From an uncultured Eubacteriales bacterium (GTDB lineage Bacteria > Bacillota_A > Clostridia > Oscillospirales > Oscillospiraceae), in assembly GCA_949742895.1 (NCBI GenBank), contig CATJRT010000457.1:1-9720 (forward strand): a DNA stretch of 9,720 nucleotides. The letters are read 5' to 3'. Positions 6,412 through 9,720 of the stretch are shown one piece after another. Made by a program: the position numbers and the translations under genes. The notes beneath the pieces were generated by a model. That model made no database searches. It had not been told where the DNA came from and was given only the letters and a program-made list of their open reading frames with translations. Within the stretch, counting starts at the first letter, position 1. The number at the start of each line of letters is the position of its first letter.

Positions 6412-7443
6412 ATGCAGCACGAGATCACCGAACGGATACCACTGCTGGATGAAAAAGGGAATTTGACCCAGGCAGGCTACGCCAAACGCCTGCTGCCCGT
6501 CTACGACCGGAAAAAAGTCCGGGGCGGTCTCACACGGCTGAAGGAGTGGGACTACTACTATGTGGGCAACGACCGCTTTGGCGTGGCCCTCACCATCGCG
6601 GACAACAGCTATATGGGGCTGGATTCCGTCTCCTTCCTGTCCTTTGAGGACACGCCGTGGCAGATCACCAAAAGCCCCATGCGGCCCTTTCCCATGGGGG
6701 GCACCGGCCTGCCTGCCACCTCAGCTGAGGGCGTCACCGCCAGCTCTGGGAAAAAGCACGCCCTGGTGTTCGTGGTGGAGGACGGCAAACGGATGCTCAC
6801 TGCCCACATGGACAATTTCAAGGATGGACAAGCCATCGACGTGCGCCTCACCCTAACGGACGAGCCGGAGGAGTCCATGGTCATCTGCACCCCCCTCGGC
6901 AAACCGGGGCACTTCTACTACAACCAGAAGATCAACTGTATGCGGGCCAGCGGGTCGGTGAAGATCGGCAGCGACCTCTACCTGTTCCGCCCCGTGGACT
7001 CCTTCGGCGTGCTGGACTGGGGCCGGGGGGTGTGGACCTACCACAACACCTGGTACTGGGGCTCCGCCTCCGGGTCGGCGGACGGGGAGCCCTTCGGCTT
7101 CAACATCGGCTATGGCTTTGGGGACACCTCTGCCGCCACGGAAAATATGCTGTTCTACAAAGGCAGGGCCCACAAGCTGTCCCAGGTGCGGTTCGACATA
7201 CCCATGCGGGACGGGAAGGAGTGCTATATGCGCCGCTGGCGGTTTACCAGCGACGACGGCCGGTTCGAAATGAGCTTCGAGCCGGTCATCGACCGGGCCG
7301 CGTGTACCGACGTCAAGCTCATCAAGAGCGACCAGCACCAGGTATTCGGGCGGTTCTCCGGCACGGCCACGTTGGACAACGGGACGGTCCTGCACATCGA
7401 GGATTTGATGGGCTTTGCGGAAAAGGTGGAAAACAGGTGGTGA
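6412..7443 (+). CDS. DUF2804 domain-containing protein
   Basis: A 343-residue protein starts at ATG 6412 behind GGAGGGCG. The family pattern is clear along its length: an opening QHEITERIPLLDEKGN, then LKEWDYYYVGNDRFGVALTIADN followed by YMGLDSVSFLSF. The middle contains HFYYNQKINCMRASGSV, and aromatic-rich GRGVWTYHNTWYWGSASG follows near residues 206-223. DUF2804 proteins are of this length and have no established function; the many tyrosines, tryptophans and beta-strand-like segments suggest a beta-barrel-like fold, which is my inference. There is no signal peptide or membrane segment. It is monocistronic, with its own promoter and a perfect terminator overlapping the stop codon. An enzyme acting on a lipid-like or small hydrophobic substrate is one possibility, not shown by the sequence. 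Confidence 0.85.
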   Translation: MQHEITERIPLLDEKGNLTQAGYAKRLLPVYDRKKVRGGLTRLKEWDYYYVGNDRFGVALTIADNSYMGLDSVSFLSFEDTPWQITKSPMRPFPMGGTGLPATSAEGVTASSGKKHALVFVVEDGKRMLTAHMDNFKDGQAIDVRLTLTDEPEESMVICTPLGKPGHFYYNQKINCMRASGSVKIGSDLYLFRPVDSFGVLDWGRGVWTYHNTWYWGSASGSADGEPFGFNIGYGFGDTSAATENMLFYKGRAHKLSQVRFDIPMRDGKECYMRRWRFTSDDGRFEMSFEPVIDRAACTDVKLIKSDQHQVFGRFSGTATLDNGTVLHIEDLMGFAEKVENRW

Positions 7444-7478
7444 AAGAACGCCGGACGAATTTTCGTCCGGCGTTCTTT
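7443..7478 (+). terminator. Terminator-like perfect hairpin after the DUF2804 gene
   Basis: AAAGAACGCCGGACGAA (from 7443) pairs perfectly with TTCGTCCGGCGTTCTTT (to 7478); the stem begins in the stop codon. The T residues that would form the U tract are inside the 3' arm, and the stem is nearly symmetric, so it could act in both directions. Confidence 0.78.
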
Positions 7479-7482
7479 ATGC

Positions 7483-7511
7483 TTGCAATAACGGTCTGAT
7501 TCTGCTATAAT
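7483..7511 (+). promoter_or_regulatory. Sigma-A promoter of the structured RNA
   Basis: TTGCAA (7483-7488), a 17-base spacer and a perfect TATAAT (7506-7511). The predicted start is near 7518. It sits only five bases after the previous terminator hairpin, so it drives an independent transcript. Confidence 0.88.
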
Positions 7512-7517
7512 CGACCT

Positions 7518-7746
7518 GAAAAACAAAAATGCGGCAGCTTGCGGGTGTTGGCGCACCCACAAGCCTGCGCAGGTGCCAATTCACCTACACAACGACCGAA
7601 AGGCCGCACCGCATGGAGATATTATACGATATTCCGGCCTTTGACGCAAGGGGCGGCTTTTGTCATTGTATCTTTCTGCGGCGGTGTGCATGAGAGCTTT
7701 GCTTCTTACGCTGTGTGGGTCTGTCCTGCACAGCGTTTTTGTTTTT
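7518..7746 (+). ncRNA. Candidate structured non-coding RNA, about 230 nt, class not identified
   Basis: The unit has its own promoter and intrinsic terminator and contains no credible gene. Visible elements: a long-range stem ATGCGG (7529-7534) with CCGCAT (7609-7614); hairpin A, GCTTG and GGGTG (7537-7547) with CACCC and CAAGC (7554-7564), broken by one C-A mismatch; hairpin B, AGGTG (7571-7575) with CACCT (7582-7586); and a GAAA-capped turn at 7596-7603. A second long stem, AAAGGCCG (7599-7606) with CGGCCTTT (7635-7642), competes with the first closing stem. I do not recognise the class with certainty. Known Clostridia RNAs such as raiA RNA or 6S RNA should be tested. It could be a free-standing RNA or a leader of the stalk-protein gene. 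Confidence 0.65.
7708..7746 (+). terminator. Intrinsic terminator of the structured RNA
   Basis: ACGCTGTG (7708-7715) pairs perfectly with CACAGCGT (7729-7736), with a 13-base loop, followed by T5-G-T5 (7736-7746). Confidence 0.82.
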
Positions 7747-7795
7747 CACCCGGCCCTCGGGGGCGCAGGCCCCCGGGACCGCCGCGGTGAAAAAA
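7742..7795. repeat. Long GC-rich hairpin between the terminator and the stalk gene
   Basis: TTTTTCACC (7742-7750) pairs with GGTGAAAAA (7786-7794). Inside, CTCGGGGGC (7756-7764) pairs with GCCCCCGGG (7769-7777) around a GCAG loop. Its 5' arm is the U tract of the preceding terminator, and its 3' arm ends six bases before the AGGAGG site of the next gene. It may insulate or control that gene, or be a palindromic repeat. Confidence 0.6.
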
Positions 7796-7814
7796 CATTA
7801 AGGAGGAGTCCCAA

Positions 7815-8528
7815 ATGAAGAAAACCCACAGTATTAGCGCATTTCTGGCCGGAGTACTGGCCACCCTGCTCCTGACGAGCGCAGTTCCATCCGCCGTAGC
7901 CGCGTCGGGGCGGAGCGTCACCATCTTCCCCGGCGTGACCATCTACCTGGACGATGTGAAGCTCGACCCCACCGACGCCAACGGCAAGCCCGTGGAGGCG
8001 TTCATCTACAACGGCACCACCTATCTGCCGGTGCGTGCGGTGAGCGAGGCCCTGGGCAAGCCGGTACAGTGGGACGGCAAGACCCACAGCGTGTATATCG
8101 GGAAGCATTCCAGCGACAAGCCCGCCGTCATGCTCAGGGACCTGGACTATTTTTCCGGCGACCATACGCTGTATTACGCAGATAGCCAAAACGACAATAC
8201 CGGAGTCACACATTTGAACTGTATTACACGCGGGCTTGACCGCACTTATCTGATCGATGGCCAATACAGCGCTTTGTCCGGTGTGTTATATCAAAAGTAC
8301 GGATGGCGTGCCATGTCCGGCGAGGTCAAACTCAACGTTTACGGTGATGGAGCGCTTATTTACAGCTATACATACGATGGGACCGGCCTGCGCCCAGTCC
8401 CGTTCAACGTCGATCTTACCGGTGTGCTTGAACTGCGCGTAAAGTTTACAACAACTGAGCGGTATAGCAATGATAGCGACGCCTATAGCGGCGTATTTGC
8501 CCTGGGCGACGTGGGCCTGTGGACCTGA
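7815..8528 (+). CDS. Secreted stalk-domain (copper amine oxidase N-like) protein with NPCBM-like domain
   Basis: A 237-residue protein starts at ATG 7815 with AGGAGG eight bases upstream. It has a signal peptide (MKKTHSISAFLAGVLATLLL, cleavage near AVAA-S at about 30). The stalk domain spans about 38-95 (IYLDDVKLDPTDANGKPVEA, then IYNGTTYLPVRAVSEALGKPVQW and YIG); such domains are common in surface proteins of Clostridia and do not imply amine oxidase activity. An NPCBM-like domain fills about 105-237 (ITRG, LIDGQYSALSGVLYQKYGW, LNVYGDGALIYSYTYDG, FALGDVGLW), suggesting carbohydrate binding outside the cell. Codons in the second domain are visibly more AT-rich than in the first and in the following ORF. 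A TGA at 8526-8528 ends it, but the same frame stays open to 9452. No own promoter is clear; transcription may come from 7483 through the terminator. Confidence 0.83.
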   Translation: MKKTHSISAFLAGVLATLLLTSAVPSAVAASGRSVTIFPGVTIYLDDVKLDPTDANGKPVEAFIYNGTTYLPVRAVSEALGKPVQWDGKTHSVYIGKHSSDKPAVMLRDLDYFSGDHTLYYADSQNDNTGVTHLNCITRGLDRTYLIDGQYSALSGVLYQKYGWRAMSGEVKLNVYGDGALIYSYTYDGTGLRPVPFNVDLTGVLELRVKFTTTERYSNDSDAYSGVFALGDVGLWT

Positions 8529-8636
8529 GCGGCCCCGGCCGCCACCCCCTCCGCCGACCCGCTGGAGGAAGCCCGGCTTGAGCTGCACCATGCCCGGGAG
8601 AACTATGGCTATGCTGCGGAGGAGCTGCGCCTTGCT

Positions 8637-9452
8637 GTGGAGGACGCCCGTGCGCTGCTGGACGCAGGGAAGGATGACGAGCCGGGCCTTGTGGAGCTGC
8701 TGGAAAACGACCTGTCCGATGCGGAACAGGCGCTGGAAGCTCCCGAACCGTCCGCCCCGGAGGACAGCGGAGCAGAGATACAGGCCCTGGCACAGGCGGT
8801 CCGGGAGGAGACGGACTACCTGCGGGAGCTGGAAAGCAATATCCGGTATGACATGGAGCTGCTCGCTTCCGACCGGGAGGCGCGGGCCTTGCAGGGCCTG
8901 ACGGCGCAGCCCGTCCTCACCGGTACAGCGGAGACGGCCAACGGCTATAAGGCGGAGTACACCATCTCCGTCACCCGCTGGTTCCAGGCGTCCGACGCAG
9001 AGACCCTCCAGTCCGCCTGGGAGGGGGTGGGCGGCAAGGACGGCTATCCCGCCGTCAGCCGGTTTCACGCTTCCACCAACGACGGCTTTTCCGAGGCCAA
9101 CGCCGCCATCGCCTTTGGCACGGTGGCCTTCCGCAACACGACTGAGGGCTTTAACTTCACGGAGGAGAACCCAATCTCCTTTACCGTGCCCCTTTCCGTG
9201 GCGATTGACCAGAAATACGGCATCAATTCCCCTCAAATCTACATCCAGTACTCTGAGCCAAAGACCTTGTCCTTCAAGGACTCGGTCAGCTTTGTCCCAC
9301 TGATGAAGAAAAACAATTGGGGGCCGGTGCCGTTCATGCTGATTGTGCCCAACGCCTTCAACCCCAACGATCCGGAGGGGGCGGTGCTGGAAACCCTGGA
9401 GTTTTCTGCTTGGTACGGCGGACAGAGCTTTACCATTGCGCCATCCTGGTAA
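8637..9452 (+). CDS. Coiled-coil/beta-rich protein of unknown function, probably lacking its true N-terminus
   Basis: The frame is open from directly after the previous TGA (8529) to TAA at 9450-9452 and contains no ATG before a GTG at 8637, which would give 271 residues. From 8529 it begins with an Ala/Pro linker (AAPAATPSADP). A strongly charged helical, coiled-coil-like stretch follows to about 8890 (LEEARLELHHARENYGYAAE through REETDYLRELESNIRYDMEL). After that comes a beta-rich domain of about 180 residues (EYTISVTRWFQ, AIAFGTVAFRNTTEG, ISFTVPLSVAIDQKYG, VLETLEFSAWYGG). There is no signal peptide. A GGAGGAG sits 12 bases before the GTG, wider than ideal. It is either the C-terminal half of a longer surface protein cut off by the in-frame stop, or a fragment whose own 5' end was replaced. 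I do not recognise the C-terminal domain. Confidence 0.6.
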   Translation: MEDARALLDAGKDDEPGLVELLENDLSDAEQALEAPEPSAPEDSGAEIQALAQAVREETDYLRELESNIRYDMELLASDREARALQGLTAQPVLTGTAETANGYKAEYTISVTRWFQASDAETLQSAWEGVGGKDGYPAVSRFHASTNDGFSEANAAIAFGTVAFRNTTEGFNFTEENPISFTVPLSVAIDQKYGINSPQIYIQYSEPKTLSFKDSVSFVPLMKKNNWGPVPFMLIVPNAFNPNDPEGAVLETLEFSAWYGGQSFTIAPSW

Positions 9453-9470
9453 GGCCCGAAAATTCTATGA

Positions 9471-9506
9471 ACGCGTCCCCGGCATCTGCCCGGGGGCGTG
9501 TTTTTT
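9471..9506 (+). terminator. Terminator 1 of 3 after the coiled-coil ORF
   Basis: A GC-rich hairpin (ACGCGTCCCCGG with CCCGGGGGCGT, loop CATCTG, inner pairing imperfect) is followed by six T (9501-9506). Confidence 0.82.
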
Positions 9507-9538
9507 CCTCCTCCGGCCTGCGGATGGAGGAGGGTTTT
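9507..9538 (+). terminator. Terminator-like hairpin 2 of 3
   Basis: CCTCCTCC (9507-9514) pairs with GGAGGAGG (9526-9533), followed by GTTTTG. The U tract is short, so it is weaker than its neighbours. Confidence 0.6.
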
Positions 9539-9539
9539 G

Positions 9540-9568
9540 ATTTTCTGCTTTAACGCAGAAAATTTTTT
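9540..9568 (+). terminator. Terminator 3 of 3
   Basis: ATTTTCTGC (9540-9548) pairs perfectly with GCAGAAAAT (9555-9563), loop TTTAAC, followed by a run of six T ending at 9568. Confidence 0.75.
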
Positions 9569-9580
9569 CGCCGAAAGGGG

Positions 9581-9609
9581 TTGACAAACGGAGCTGTCCT
9601 GCGTATAAT
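9581..9609 (+). promoter_or_regulatory. Sigma-A promoter of the T-box leader
   Basis: Perfect consensus TTGACA (9581-9586), a 17-base spacer and TATAAT (9604-9609). The start is expected near 9616. It begins 12 bases after the last terminator. Confidence 0.93.
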
Positions 9610-9615
9610 AAGTCA

Positions 9616-9720
9616 CAACAACCAAACAGCACAAACCTGTGACGGAGAGAAGTACCCGGCGCGGCAGACCTTCAGAGAGCCCCCGATGGTGGGAACGGGG
9701 CGGCGAGCGGCTGGCGAATG
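9616..9720 (+). promoter_or_regulatory. T-box riboswitch leader, 5' part (Stem I), cut by the window end
   Basis: Stem I hallmarks are present in order: the GA-rich base (GACGGAGAG), the loop-E strand AGTA (9651-9654), the AGAGAG element (9674-9679), the GATGGTGGGAACG distal segment (from 9685), and the returning strand ending GGCGAA. CCGGC (9656-9660) pairs with GCTGG (9710-9714), placing AGTA opposite GAA (9716-9718), as in known specifier loops. T-boxes sense uncharged tRNA and control aminoacyl-tRNA synthetase, amino-acid biosynthesis or transport genes. The antiterminator, terminator and regulated gene lie beyond the window. In well-known T-boxes one base separates GAA from the specifier codon, so the codon should start with G (9720). 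Confidence 0.87.

Noticed and set aside
6853..7395. Minus-strand open frame of 180 codons inside the DUF2804 gene
   Set aside because: It is an antisense shadow in GC-rich DNA; the plus frame carries the family motifs.
7613..7693. A 26-codon reading frame (starting MEILYDIPAF) inside the structured RNA
   Set aside because: No ribosome-binding site precedes its ATG, which is also part of a predicted stem. A leader-peptide role cannot be excluded but is not supported.
8526..8528. UGA as selenocysteine or reassigned tryptophan codon
   Set aside because: No SECIS-like hairpin is evident just downstream, the position follows the NPCBM-like domain end, and other genes here use UGA as an ordinary stop.
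8286..9236. Minus-strand open frame of 316 codons across the stalk and coiled-coil ORFs
   Set aside because: It has no recognisable domain or ribosome-binding site, and the plus strand has signal peptide, domains and terminators in the correct direction.
1..9720. CRISPR array, tRNA or rRNA genes
   Set aside because: No regularly spaced direct repeats, and no tRNA cloverleaf or rRNA-like sequence was recognised on either strand.

Overview
The window looks like a GC-rich, spore-forming, low-G+C-phylum (Firmicutes) anaerobe of the class Clostridia, most likely in the Oscillospiraceae/Flavonifractor-type group. The basis is a YlbJ/SpoVV-type sporulation membrane protein, S-layer-homology (SLH) repeats, a stalk-domain ('copper amine oxidase N') surface protein, BglG/LicT antitermination, an IS1182-family relic and a T-box leader. 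The family placement is inference from gene content and base composition, not a computed result.

Left part (1-3526, all genes on the minus strand). A sugar-uptake operon runs right to left: a sigma-A promoter, a RAT/terminator pair, a LicT/BglG antiterminator with an internal deletion, a second RAT/terminator pair, a beta-glucoside-family PTS EIIBC, and an SLH protein gene. The SLH gene loses its 3' end in a decayed IS1182 transposase remnant lying in the opposite orientation (about 318-786). That remnant also abuts a 5'-truncated comFC fragment (102 to about 320). The left end is therefore a scar in which two truncated host genes are joined by a multiply deleted insertion sequence.

Middle part (3527-6332). 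A gene-free stretch holds a 12-bp hairpin, then comes a bidirectional terminator. On the minus strand follow a small four-cysteine protein, a ylbJ/spoVV-like sporulation gene and a GNAT acetyltransferase gene with its own promoter.

Right part (6333-9720, plus strand). A DUF2804 gene diverges from the acetyltransferase and has a near-consensus promoter and a perfect terminator. Next is a compact unit with promoter, about 230 nt of highly structured non-coding RNA, and an intrinsic terminator. It lies directly upstream of a secreted stalk-domain/NPCBM protein. An in-frame UGA then separates that protein from a coiled-coil/beta-rich ORF that has no convincing start of its own. Three tandem terminators close this unit. 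The window ends inside a T-box leader driven by a consensus promoter; its specifier codon appears to begin with the last base of the window.

The most interesting items are the autonomous structured RNA at 7518-7746, the LicT deletion derivative that keeps its RNA-binding domain beside two intact RAT sites, and the in-frame stop between the stalk protein and its downstream partner.
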